DNA from: Crotalaria pallida
Lineage: Eukaryota; Streptophyta; Magnoliopsida; Fabales; Fabaceae
Length of the DNA stretch: 64,000 nucleotides
NCBI GenBank assembly: GCA_037953625.1
Contig: CM075655.1
Location: 72,009,501 to 72,073,500, forward strand
Direction of reading: 5' to 3'
Shown: positions 34,448 to 45,112 of the stretch, piece after piece
Layout: each line of letters begins with the position of its first letter
How positions within the stretch are numbered: the first letter of the stretch is position 1
The notes under the pieces: generated by a model
What the model was told of the DNA's origin: nothing
Database searches by the model: none
Seen by the model: only the letters and a program-made list of their open reading frames with translations
Program-made: the position numbers and the translations under genes

Positions 34448-35128
34448 CTGTCACCCCCTTGATTGCAAGTCTACAACAGTGAGAGGGACTAGAACGGGGC
34501 ATTGTGTTTTGCCACTGCGTGGACAGTGAGCCTTGATATTATGAAATTAAATTGATTTGAGGACGAGATCCTCCTGGTCTGGGACCATTTATGTGTTGAG
34601 TCAGCTGTCGTGCCCGCGTGGTAAAGGTCCTGTACTCCTGTTGGCTTCCGACTAGGTTTGGATGGAGACCGAGGAGATGTAGAGAGTGCATTTTTCCTCA
34701 GTGATGGTTTTTTTCCCCCTACCTCATTGAGTGAGCTGAGTTATGATAAAACTTAATAACCAAAGAGTAAAGATATAAATGAATGATGAGAATAAAATTG
34801 ATGAGTTGATGCTGTTCTGTTACGAGAATCATGTTTCTGGATTGGTGGTTTATGCTTACCCTTTTATGTGTTTATCTATTATTTACATACCTTGTTCATT
34901 TCGATTATTATGTTACCTGCTTTGTTATCCTATTCTGTCAAATTGGTATATCCGTCTACGCTCTTGGTATCTTGTCTCATTTCATATACTGGTCAAGTGT
35001 CGTTATTGTCTGTTCTTCTTTCTATCGAGTCTACCCTGAGACATTACGATCAACTTGTTAGTGTATGGCACACTAACTCTCTCCTACCTGGTTGTCATAT
35101 TGGCATCCGCCGGTATTGCAACGGGTAG

Positions 35129-35470
35129 ATGGCGTATCGTGTAGCAATCCATATGTGGCCCCTGGAGGGAGGAGCATGAGAGGTGGTTCCTGATGGCTGG
35201 ATTTGGCGAGGCAAAACTCGGTTGGAGATCGACGATCCGAGGCACATTTTGCGAGGAACGAGTTTGGATTTTCACGTGGGATAGGTTACTCTCCGTGATT
35301 ATCCAGACGGCGGACCAAGGGAGCATCACGAGTACGATGGTGATCCTGCACCATTGGCGGCTGTGATTCCTCAACCGATGGAGGAAGAAGACGCTAGTGA
35401 TTCTGATCACGAAGCGGAGGCTGATACAAGTGAGGATATGGAGACCGACGCCAGTTCCGCTAAAGAATGA
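35129..35470 (+). pseudogene. LTR-A3 exon-2 ORF homologue, decayed, acidic tail
   Basis: The ATG follows the predicted acceptor GGGTAG. The frame matches the LTR-A ORF at AI.MWP, the DGWIWRG block and IDDPRH, but has TGA after GGA near 35177 and another stop further on. The end reads an acidic stretch (MEEEDASDSDHEAEAD) and stops at TGA 35468-35470. No KLFGV is seen, so this lineage has either lost or never had the motif. Confidence 0.5.
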
Positions 35471-35856
35471 TGTCCTTTGTTCTGTGTCTAGTGTATGTAG
35501 TGTGTCTAGGATCTGAGTTCCAACTGAGGATTACCTTGTGATGTACTAAGAATGTAATCAGCTACTTTTTAATTATGGTTTGTAATCTTTTGTAATGGTG
35601 GCCTGTTTTTGGAAATCTTTGGAGTGAGACTCCAGTACTTATGGCACCTGTTTTATAATCAATGAAAGTAATGTTTGTTTCAATGATGTTGTTTTGAGTG
35701 AGAAGTTTCGAAAGTGACAACTCAATTTTCAAAGGGTGGTATTAGTCGTTAACAAACTTATGTTTTAAAAAAAAAAAAATTGGCCGCATTTTTGCAAGAA
35801 ATTAATAACAATTCAATTATGGTTTTGAGGAGTGGAAATCGGGTTGTTACATTCAT

Positions 35857-37927
35857 TCTCTTTCACTCTCTTTCCCCTACGTCTCTCTCTTTTTTCTCTT
35901 TGAAGTTCCAGCAGCAACAAACCCCCCCAACATACTCTCTTTCTCTCTTCTCACTCACGAACGCCTCCCTCTCTTCCACCAAGTGGTACCAGCTGGAAAA
36001 ACTCACTTCCCTGCCGTCTCTTCCCATTTCGGACGTCCCTGGACCGTCGTGGCAGTCGATTTCAGCTAGGAGGAAGGGATCCCAAGAGGTTCTAAGTTCC
36101 AAGGTCAAGCATCAACAAAAGCCATTCTCAACTCTCAACTCTTATCTCACACGGTTTGAGGTAAGGAGTGAGTATTACCTCTACTTGAGTTTGGGTTTCT
36201 AGGGTGTTCATAAAGGGTACTAAGAGTGGGTGTTAGATTAGGGAATGGATATAGGTTAATATGAGAAAGGAAAGGTAAAAAGGGTAATGGGAACCAATGA
36301 ATGAACTAGAAACATGAATTTTAGGTGAAGAGGGAATATTATGTTCTTGGGTATATGCTTATATATACATGATGGACTGGTTAAATGCTTTATTCATATT
36401 ATTGTTGTGGTATAAGTGTTTATGAGCTTTGATATTTGCTATTTATATCTGTGGCCGAGCTGAGAGAGGTTGAGAGTGTGTATGGGAACATGGTAAATAT
36501 TGAAAGTAGGAGAGATAGAGTAATAAGTCAGATAATGAGAAAGGTTAAGGGAAAAAGGGGAATGGTTAAATGGGCGGAGCCGAGAGAGGCCGAGCTAAGA
36601 AAATAATGAGATTAATGTAAAGAGGAATAAATTAAAGGGTTGAGCCGAGATAGGCCGAACTAAAAGAGATGATTAAAAAGGCTAAGAGGAATTAAAGAGA
36701 AATGATTGTGTGATCGGGTCATACAGACGCGTACTGGGTGCGTGCATTGATCGCGTAAGACACATACTGGGTATGCGCAGCTGTAAGACGGGTACTGGGT
36801 ACTCGCAGTTATGATTCACACGAGGTTCTGAGTACGGAATCGGTGAGATGTGCTCCTAGTCATAGCAGACGCGCACTGGGTGCGTGCATTGATCGCGTAA
36901 GTCGCCGAGATGCGCCGCTGTAAGACGAGTACAGGGTGCTCGCAGTTATGGACACTCCTTACTCCATATAATGATCGGCGGTAGTGCTCCTGGTCATAGC
37001 AGACGCGTACTGGGTGCGTGCATTGATCGCGTAAGACGCATACTGGGTATGCGCAGCTGTAAGACGGGTACTGGGTACTCGCAGTTATGGACACTCCGAT
37101 ATCCGACCTTAAATGGTGTAAGACATGCACTGGGTGTATGCATCCGAGAAGAGTAAAAGATTATAAGCTATGTAAAAGGGGAATAATGAGTAATGAATCC
37201 GAGATAGAGATGGTTTAACGAGGTAAGAGAGTAGTGGCCGAGAAACCGAGTGTAAGAATTTAGGAAGGGGTATAAGGGGAATTAATCGGATGAACCGAGG
37301 TATAGTTGATATGAGCCGAGCTAAATGAGATTGTATGCATGTGAGCCAAGCTAAATGAGATTGCATGATGTGAACCGAGCTAAGTGATGATGTATGCATG
37401 TGATATATGGTTTGATTACTTGGTATTTATGTGCTAATCGACTACTTGTGTTTGGCTTGGTAGTTCGGTATGGCATGTTAGAAACTGCTTATTTAAGTTC
37501 TGTGTAAAGCTCACATCCTTACCATTTTTCAGGTACTGAGCCCGAGCAGACGCAGTCCCCGTCCGAGCAGGTTCACTCTCCCTCACAGGGAGAGTAAGTT
37601 ATTTAGAGCCGGAGAACTAGTTGGGTCTCGGCCAGTTGGGCCGAGCTAAAACACTCTTTTGTATTTTTGGCTTCGGATTTCCTAGATGGGCCTCGGCCAG
37701 TTGGCCGAGCTAAACATTTACTATCTTGTATTTTTGAATATGAACTTGGTGTATCTATTACTGAACCTGTTATGCTTTGTTCGAATTAAAGTCTTCCGCT
37801 TTATAACTCTGATGTTTTTGTATTAATGAAAGGAAATATTACTTTGGCAATTTATCCTATTCGTTTTAAAAGAAATTTTAAATCCTTAATTTCGGGTTTA
37901 AGGGTAATTATTATATATGGTGTTACA
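35857..37927 (+). mobile_element. Tekay-like 3' LTR, part 2
   Basis: It resumes after the LTR-A3 TSD and ends GGTGTTACA at 37927. Without LTR-A3 and the duplicate TSD the LTR is about 2.6 kb. It holds a hairpin array (36716-37160), repeated GAGCCGAGCTAAATGAGAT units of about 33 bp (37311-37405), and a duplicated palindrome CTCGGCCAGTTGGCCGAG-type (about 37627-37650 and 37690-37708). Confidence 0.87.
36716..37160 (+). repeat. Array of short hairpins with TGG loops
   Basis: Repeated units of the form arm-TGG-arm: GCATAC-TGG-GTATGC (37038-37052), GCGCAC-TGG-GTGCGT, GGTAC-TGG-GTAC and ATGCAC-TGG-GTGTATGCAT, separated by CGCGTAAGACG or CTGTAAGACG. Arms differ between units but stay complementary. 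Confidence 0.75.
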
Positions 37928-39896
37928 TAATGATCTTGACTTGATCATGAAAAAGTTTTGATCTTGAGTCATGCATGTTGTTTTTGAGCAAAAAGGTTTA
38001 ATCTTTCTTGATGCATGTCACGGTTTTGAGAGAAATCAATTAAAGAAAGCTTTTGAAAATGATTTTTGATTCAAAAAGGATTTGATCTATGCATTATGTT
38101 CTTGCATGTTGAAGATTTGAAGCTAAACCTTGATTTTAAAGTGATGTTTATTCGGTTTAAGCTAGAAAATTTAGAGATCATGCTTTGACTCTCATGAAAA
38201 GGTACATGCATGTTGATTTTTACTTGATTTAAGAATTTTAAAGTGCACGCAAGAGATGTGAAATGAAAACTTTGCTTAAGTGATGATGATGATTCGGTTT
38301 AGTGCTTAAAAAAGGAAATGATGTTTTTAAAATTTTGTGTGAGCAAGTACATGATTTGATCCATGAATCTTGATCTTTGCATGTTGAAAAATGAACCAAA
38401 AACCTTGTCTTTGTCATGATGAGATTCGGCCAATGCATGTTAACTAGGTTAGGATTCTTTTCATGAAGTGACATGAAGTAATGAGTGTGTTTTGTGAGTT
38501 AATGCTAAGTAATGTGTTTGAAATTGTGTTGTGGTTATTTCTTTTCAATTCGGTTTTTGGTGATGGAATTGGACAAATGAGTTAGTTATTTCAAGAAAAG
38601 TTTGCAATGATTTTGATTTTATTTCTTTGCTGTCTAAGAAATTATCTTCAGGTATATCTATTTTAAAAGTGTTTTCAATTGATAAAAAAAATATGAGTTT
38701 TTAAGTACCGTTTGAGATAACAAAAGCTAGATGGAAAAATATCGGTTTTTCGGTGTTTAAGGAAATAAAAATGTGGCTGGACCGATTTCATATAACAACC
38801 TAAAGTGTTTCTTTAATTGGTATTATTATTTGTTTTCAAATGATTTTGAGAGATTTCAAGTGCAAGAAAAGATTGGAATTGTTTTGACAAGTGATAATGA
38901 ATGTGTTTCATGTGATGATTTAAAGTATATGAACTTGTGATCTTGGTTTATTTTGGCTTAGTCAATTCGGTTTCATTGAGTTAAAGTAGGTAATTATGAA
39001 AATGAATTATTTTGGAAAAGAATGTGAGTTGTATGATTGCTTTGGTGTTGGTTAATTGGGTATATGCCTTAATTTAATTAATAAAGTGTTGCTTGATTAG
39101 TGAATATGTATGCTCACTTGAATAATTTAAAGTTATGGAAGGATATGTGCTATGTGACTATGTTGATTGATTTATTTAAGTGTTGTTTGTCGTTTGTGTG
39201 TTGGTCAATGTTTGGAGAATGTTCGTATACGTAATTGATTTTGAAATTAAGTAACTTTGAGTTTATTTGGTTTGACTTATTTGAAAACATGGGACATGTT
39301 TCGTGGCTGTCCTCAGTTTGTAGTTATTGATAAAGCTTGAATTTTAAAGTGTTAAAGTGTTAATTTTGAGCTAAAGAATTATTGGAAAAAAAAGTGCTTT
39401 TAGGATGTTTTCGGATTTTTATTAAAGTGATTTTGTGAAACCATCCTTTTCTGTCCAGAATCGTTTGGACTTGTTTCTTAGTTTTCAAAATGTGTTCAAG
39501 TGATTTAAAGAATGGTTTTCAAGTGGTATTTGATTTAGGAAAAAGTCGGATTGAAAACGGTGAACTTTTCGATGTTTTTGGACATGATTAAGGTGTTGTC
39601 CAAGACGGACCAGCAACCAAATCAATTGGTTCAAATTACTTTATTTGATGTTTTCAAATGGTTTTGAAGTACTTAAAGTACTAGAAAATATTAGAATCGT
39701 TTTGAGAAAACAATTATGTTTTGAGTCTTCCGACGAGGAATGAAATGTGTTTGAGTTGAGAGACGGTTTCTTGATATAAGTTAATAACATAAACGTGCTC
39801 TATTTAATACGAGGAATGGTAAAGACGGGGGATTGGAGCAGCTGACAGCGATAAGGATCCGCGGAGATCGTGTGCATATATCTGCTAGGACTTGAG

Positions 39897-41918
39897 GTGA
39901 GAGCGAAGCTTTCCTAAGACACCGTGGTATTTAGGTGATTTATTAGGACGTTCCGGATCATCTCAAAGATCGGAACTTGGTGGTTCTGAGTCAGTAGTAT
40001 AGTGGCAATTGTTTGTGTTGTGTGGCCACTTATACGAAGAAGACAAAGACCACATGTTGTTGTGTGATGAAATTATATGATGAAGATTTGAAATCGCATG
40101 CTTATGAATGTCTGTTTAAATGTTTAATTATGCATGATGACATTTGAATTGTTGAATAATAAGAGTAGCATGCTGATGGACATCTGTTACGTCTTGAAAT
40201 AAGATAATGAGAATAAGATGTGAAAGTAATGAAATATGATTGAAGAGAACGATGAATAAGATAGTGTGGAAAAGATTGTGAAAGTAAAAGATACAGAGAG
40301 AAAGATGTAATACCCTGTTTGGCCTAAGTCCTTAACTGAATAAGGTAGCCTTGATAAGACATTAAGAAAAGAAATAATGAAAAGAGATATGAGTTGAGCT
40401 TGAGAAAGATTTAATATGTCATGAAAGTTAAGAGAATGTGATAAGAAATGAGATATGATGTGAATGAAGGTATCGTAATGACGTCGAGCCAGAGCTAAGG
40501 AAAGCAGTGTTGTTGTTGTCGATTGAAATGAGATGTGATATGAGTTGAGCTTGCTCCTCTGTTGTTGATGTTACTAAAATGAGATTGGTGTTGAGTTGAG
40601 CTTGCTCCTCCACTAATACTCACTGAAACGAGATGTGATATGAGTGGAGCTTGGCTCCTTTGTGATGTTTATGGGAATGAGACTAGTGTTGAGTTGAGCT
40701 TACTCCTCCACTGGTGTTTACTAACAAGAGATATGATATGAGTTGTGAAAGTGAAGCCAGATGGCTGATGTTCCAAAAGAGATATGTTGAGAAAGATGAT
40801 GAAATGAGATGCTGAGAAAGAGTGTGAAATGAGATGCAAGTATGTCGATGCGATCCCAGATCTATGCTCTATTGAGAGAAGAAAAGAAAAGTAATGTTGA
40901 AAATTAGTGGTCGGGACTCGTTGAAGGGATGCACTAATGATGAGCCGACCTTAGGGTAATAACTAAGACTCTAAAACACTTAAAAGACATTGACGAATGC
41001 GGTGAGCAATGAGTGCGAAGTAGTGGAGAGGAAGATACCATGGGTATCTGCGGATACTCAGGAGGAGATTGCATTAGGGGGAGGCAATGACGGTGAAACG
41101 TCAAGAAGCCTTGAGTACTTTCTAGGTAGAACGAATTCCATTAGGGGTAAGGATGGGCCGGTCCGATGCCGTGGTAAAGTTCTACACCCGGAACTAGAAT
41201 AGTATTGTCGCCCCCAAGATTGCAAATCTTGAACAGTGAGAGGGACTGGAACGGGGCTCTTTGATTTGATTTGATTATGTGATTTGATTTGAGACTGTAC
41301 CGGATTTTCTACCGTTCTCCTGGCTTGGAGCCATTTGTTGAGACAGCCTGGCTTGGAGCCATTTGTTGAGACTGTTGTCGAGCCCGCGTGGTAAAGGTCC
41401 TGTACTCCTGTTTGCTTCCGACTAGGTTGGGTGGATGACCGAGGAGATGTAGACGTGTGTGCTAACTGCGAAAGAAACGAGTACCTCGATGATACTTTAT
41501 AATTCCCCAATCATCGATGGTTGAGATCCGATAAGACTTGATAAGAAAAGTTTAAGAGTAATGAAAAGACTTATAATTATAAGAAGCAGAATCTTATGAA
41601 AGATTGATAATGAGAAACCATATGAGAATGAAACTGAATGCAACTCAAAGATGCATAATTGAGATTGAGAAAGGAATTGAGAACGAGAGAATGATTATGT
41701 TGAGAAATGAGAATAAGTGTGGCAGGATAATGAATGATGATGATGAAGATAATGATGATGAACTTGAATGTTGTGCTGTCTTTATGTTGTTTGTTATGTT
41801 TGTATAGTCTTGATATCTTGCCTATTGTAAACCCACATCGTCGACGATGCGTCGTTCGGATTGCTTACTCTCTCCTGTCTCGTTGGCATATCGGTGTCGC
41901 TGGTATCGCAACGGACAG
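39897..41918 (+). other. Predicted intron in LTR-A4 (2022 bp)
   Basis: Donor GAG/GTGAGAGCG; acceptor side GCTTACTCTCTCC, then no AG for about 50 nt until GGACAG/ATGG. Shortly after the donor lies the conserved stretch CTAAGACACCGTGG and a hairpin GTATAGTGGC...GCCACTTATAC, also present in LTR-A (perfect 11-bp arms there). Confidence 0.55.
41116..41204 (+). other. Covarying intron stem in LTR-A4
   Basis: GTAGAAC (41126-41132) pairs with GTTCTAC (41179-41185); TTCTAG (41120-41125) pairs with CTAGAA (41194-41199), extended by TACT with AGTA. This is the third set of arms that differ in sequence but pair. A second helix, CGATGAT (41487-41493) with ATCATCG (41510-41516), follows. Confidence 0.72.
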
Positions 41919-42281
41919 ATGGAGCATTGTTTGGAGATTACTACATGGTGTCGTCAGGGAAGTGGTTGGAAACCCACACGCTATGGATGGGTGTGGACGG
42001 GATGTACTCAGATGGTGATTGCGGATCCAGAACACAAACTGAGTGGGTTAACGACGGGATCTTGTTTGGGAAGCATCTCTATTCTGGGGCACAATGGTAA
42101 TGAGCCACCGTCACGGAACGAAGCTAAGGAGGAATCCGTGAAGCTGTTTGGAGTGGAGCTGAAGCCAAGTCCTGCAGAGGAGTCAGCAACGGAGGTAGCA
42201 TCATCCTCTGGTATGAAGAATAGGTCAAGAAGGAAAAGAAAGCCGAAGCCGGTTGTCTTCATTAGGAAGAATCGAGAGTAG
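41919..42281 (+). CDS. LTR-A4-encoded KLFGV-motif protein (120 aa)
   Basis: The open frame from the ATG directly after the predicted acceptor CAG to TAG is 120 residues. Against the LTR-A ORF it keeps LEI.TW (residues 5-10), GW, GW.W.GC.Q.VI.DPE.KL (23-41), CLGSIS (49-54), KLFGV (75-79), SSSG.K and a basic tail (RRKRKPK, 104-110). Over 28 codons I compared, differences fell 4, 4 and 14 at codon positions 1, 2 and 3, the pattern of selected protein. This copy has donor, acceptor, ORF and KLFGV all intact, making it the best candidate for a working gene, although its LTR lacks the promoter end. Confidence 0.6.
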   Translation: MEHCLEITTWCRQGSGWKPTRYGWVWTGCTQMVIADPEHKLSGLTTGSCLGSISILGHNGNEPPSRNEAKEESVKLFGVELKPSPAEESATEVASSSGMKNRSRRKRKPKPVVFIRKNRE

Positions 42282-42693
42282 TGTGTTTAGTTAAGATGGC
42301 CTCCATCCTCTTATAGCCTAAGTCTGTTGTTAGTGTTTTGAGTCGAGGATTACCAGAGAAATGAACCAGCTATGTAATTAAGCTAAGTTGTTAATTTTGT
42401 CTTGTTGAGTAATTCCACTTTGGAAGACTGGATAATGTAATCTTTTGGAAACAGTCATGAATACTTTCGAAACCATACAATGGATCATGATGCTTTTTGA
42501 ACCAAGCCACTTTATGACGATGAATGTTTTATGTAAAGCAATGTTTTAGTAACAACTCGGTTTTCGGTAAAAAAGTGTTATGTGCACCAACGACATTTCA
42601 ATAATGTTTTCAAAAAAAAAAAATTGGCCTCATTTTTTACAACTTAATCAATAAAATTTAGTTATTTTGTGTTACGAAAATCGGGCTGTTACA

Positions 42694-43277
42694 GACTGGG
42701 ATTTCCCTTGGCCTGGTTCAAGGATTTTTACACCCACCGAACCCAGTCGTTCGAACCTGAGTGCTCGAGGATGACTAACTTGGAGCAAACCACCTGTCTT
42801 TCCATTCATGACTACATCAAGGAGAGTGGTCGGGTGGACGTGTTTCAGATTCTTACCCTTCCTCCTGACATGGTTCCGCTGAAGCTTGGTGAGCCTAGCT
42901 TGCTGTTTTTTTTTTTATTTTGACTGACATTTGGTTTTTTCATTTTCAATGGATATGTCCAAGCAGTTTGAATTGAGGAAGAGGGGGAGCTCGGTTGGAG
43001 TTCCCCGAGCTCCTCTTCCTGTCATCTCGAGGGAGGGTGGTCCTGCCAAGGCGCCTTTGAAGATTCCAGTTGCTGATGCCCCTAAGCCCGCGGATCCTGC
43101 TCGGCGTGGCCCTTTGAAAGAGAGGCGTACTAGGGTGTCTCCTACTCTGTCCAAGCAAGCTTCAAAATTACCGATGGCCACTGCTTCTGCTGAGCCTTCT
43201 ACCCCTACTTTGCAGAGGTCGTCCGTGCGGCGGTTAATGAGGAGGAGTCAAGCGACGAGCAGCCTTTATCCAAGAGG
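42694..43277 (+). pseudogene. Upstream part of Tat-like antisense accessory ORF
   Basis: Fragments of frame run toward the 311-residue ORF: one with GFPLAWFKDFYTH and LPPDMVPLKLGEPS (to about 42900) and one rich in Ala/Pro/Arg (42931-43281). A donor-like CTTG/GTGAGCC near 42888 and an acceptor-like CTACTTTGCAG near 43216 suggest one or two introns. The 5' end is cut by LTR-A4. I see the layout of plant gypsy-type 'transposase-like' accessory proteins but cannot confirm the family. Confidence 0.45.
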
Positions 43278-44213
43278 ATGAGGGATTCTAAGGGAAAAGC
43301 AAAGGTTCCTAAGTGGATCCCCTCCCACTCGGCCATAGAGGATGCTTCGACGGGGCTAACTTCTGATGATCCTTCCGCGCCTGGCTACAGCGTGTGGAGT
43401 TTCGAGCCCATTCCTGAGGAGCTCTGGGGTCAGGTAAAGACCTTAGCCGATGATCAGTGTTGGCGTAATCATATCACGGTTCCAAGACGTGGGGAGGCAA
43501 ACCTGATGGGCAAGTATCTTCTCCGGGATACCAACCTCATATTAAGTATTGTCGATCATGCTGAGGACATCACCTCATCCCTTTCTGCGGCCTTGCGAGA
43601 GGAAGGTTATCAGGCCGAAACTCGGAAGCTCACCGAGGTGCAGGTGAAGCAGGCCAATGCCCTCTCTCAGTCCAAGGAGCGTGAGCGTCTTGCTCGCGAG
43701 AGGTTGGGCAAGGCCAAGGCTGAAATGAAAGAGCGTGAGCGCCTTGCTGAGGAGAAGCTAAGGAAGATTCAGGCCGACTTCGAGGAGGGTAAGCGCCTTG
43801 ATCAAGAAGAGCTAGTGAAAGCTAAGGCCGATTACGCTTCCTTGGAGAAGTCATCTGCTGATTCCCTCCACAAGCTCGCTGAGGAGAATGCCCTTCTGAA
43901 GAATCGGCTGGCCAAGATGAAGGCCAAGGCTTTGAAGCATAAGATTGAGTCCGAGCAGAATCTGTTGTGCTGGGAGCAGACTCATGAAGACCAATTCTGG
44001 AATGCCATTAACCAGTTGAAGTTGCTCAATCCTGGTTTAAGGGTTGTGGGGGCGGATCCGTACTACAAAGTGAAAGGTGGGAAGCTGGTAAATCACCAAA
44101 CTGAGTCCGAGGTGAACTTGAACGCTCCCAACCTTCCTGATCCTTCCAACCTCGTTGTGAGCAACGTCGAGCTGGATGAAGCTTTAATCTTCCTATCGGA
44201 CATAGAAGAATAG
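43278..44213 (+). CDS. Coiled-coil accessory ORF antisense to the Tat-like element (311 aa)
   Basis: It is open from a Met at 43278, but the frame probably extends upstream (EEESSDEQPLSKR precedes it), so the true start is uncertain. Residues about 30-95 are a mixed domain (PEELWGQVKTLADDQCW). From about 115 to 215 it is a charged coiled coil with three tandem 18-residue repeats (KERERLARERLGKAKAEM, KERERLAEEKLRKIQADF, EEGKRLDQEELVKAKADY). The C-terminus is polar (SEVNLNAPNLPD) and ends in an acidic LSDIEE. It is oriented against the Tat-like gag, as the antisense ORFs of some Tat elements are. AATAAA lies about 120 bp past the stop (44334). Function unknown. Confidence 0.6.
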   Translation: MRDSKGKAKVPKWIPSHSAIEDASTGLTSDDPSAPGYSVWSFEPIPEELWGQVKTLADDQCWRNHITVPRRGEANLMGKYLLRDTNLILSIVDHAEDITSSLSAALREEGYQAETRKLTEVQVKQANALSQSKERERLARERLGKAKAEMKERERLAEEKLRKIQADFEEGKRLDQEELVKAKADYASLEKSSADSLHKLAEENALLKNRLAKMKAKALKHKIESEQNLLCWEQTHEDQFWNAINQLKLLNPGLRVVGADPYYKVKGGKLVNHQTESEVNLNAPNLPDPSNLVVSNVELDEALIFLSDIEE

Positions 44214-45112
44214 TTTTTTCTTTTTCTTTTTCCTTTGTAAGAACCCCTTTGTGGGTTTCACATGTACTCTATACATTATTTTTTGTAAGCATGGTAAGGC
44301 CTTTTTTGTAAGTCTGTTTAAGACCTGTATATGAATAAAATGATTTGTTATGAACTGTTGTTATGTTTTCGAACTCAAAACGCAGACCTTGGGCCCAGGT
44401 TGGCTTCTCGGTCTCGAGTCGTCCACGCTGTAGTCATTGTCAAATGACTAGATTGACGTTCGAGTATCATATTTTTGTACTTGCTTTGTTATACACTCAT
44501 ATATGAGTACTCGATTGGGAGCTATGTATAATGTTTCTCGTTAGGCGTCGGTAGCCTCCCAAGCGTAAGGAAAAGTACGTAATAACAGCGAGTTCATAGA
44601 AAAGATTAAAACCACGTTTACTGATAAAAGAAGGTTACAAAATTGGCTCGTCTAGTTCGAGCTTTGACTTCTAGACTTCTTTCCGTCAGTAAAGAGAATG
44701 AACAAGGAGAAGTTGGGATTGGGATATAGTTATTTATAGGAGTTACCGATCGGTGGCTTTGACCAATGTCTTTGTGCTGGAACTTGATTGAGACGCTGTG
44801 CCAGAACTTGATTGAGATGTTGTTCCAAAACATGATTGAGATGTTGTGCTAGAGCTTGATTGAGATGTTGTTCCCTTCTCCCTTTTTTGTGATGAATTGT
44901 TGTTTCTCACTCCGAGGGGGTCTTACCCCGAGTTGGCTTGGTTCCACAGCTTCCGTTTTTGCTCTGTTGGGGACTTCTTTGCGGGGGTTTGAAGAAGTTC
45001 GCCTGGTGGTCTTTTTCTTGTCAACCACTTGTTGCTTTCGTTGCTTTATTGACTTGTTGTTGTGCTTGCCCCTGATCTTGCTCAGGCTTGCGTTATAGCA
45101 CATGCGAGCATT
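44214..45112. other. Non-coding Tat-like region with short tandem repeats
   Basis: It holds the 3' tail of the coiled-coil ORF (T-rich, AATAAA), then on the minus strand a TATA-like CTCCTATAAATAACTAT (about 44722-44740) and four units of about 25-30 bp built on GAACTTGATTGAGATGTTGT (44772-44875). From 44880 to 45112 a minus-strand frame continues from the protease (TVRANQGNARMCY), as in Tat elements. RT, RNase H and integrase are absent. Confidence 0.55.

Larger units (their letters stand above)
31333..35851 (+). mobile_element. LTR-A3: 4.5-kb solo LTR
   Basis: It starts TGTAACACCCCG, ends GGGTTGTTACA and is flanked by a perfect TSD TTCAT (31328-31332 and 35852-35856), with no interior: a solo LTR left by LTR-LTR recombination, and one of the longest such units one could expect. 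It shares the LTR-A plan: a leader-like stretch near 31950, a T-rich degenerate repeat zone (about 32350-33500), a donor CAG/GTGAGTGAG (GT 33659), the structured block (34100-34700), CTAACTCTCTCC, an acceptor TAG (35126-35128), an ATG and exon 2. Confidence 0.92.
37928..42693 (+). mobile_element. LTR-A4: 3' part of another LTR-A relative
   Basis: It ends CGGGCTGTTACA at 42693. Its start is missing: the Tekay-like element lies at its left edge, and the first bases align with the T-rich zone of LTR-A3 about 1 kb into that LTR. It carries a donor CTTGAG/GTGAGAG (GT 39897), four GAGTTGAGCTTGCTCCTCC-type subrepeats (40540-40715), the structured block (40900-41520), an intact acceptor GGACAG (41913-41918), exon 2 and an A/T-rich tail. 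After 42693 comes Tat-like aORF sequence, not a PBS, so it is a solo LTR or remnant inside the Tat-like element. Confidence 0.85.

Noticed and set aside
36716..37160. CRISPR-like array from regularly repeated hairpins
   Set aside because: Nuclear plant DNA; units are degenerate and there are no constant repeats with unique spacers.
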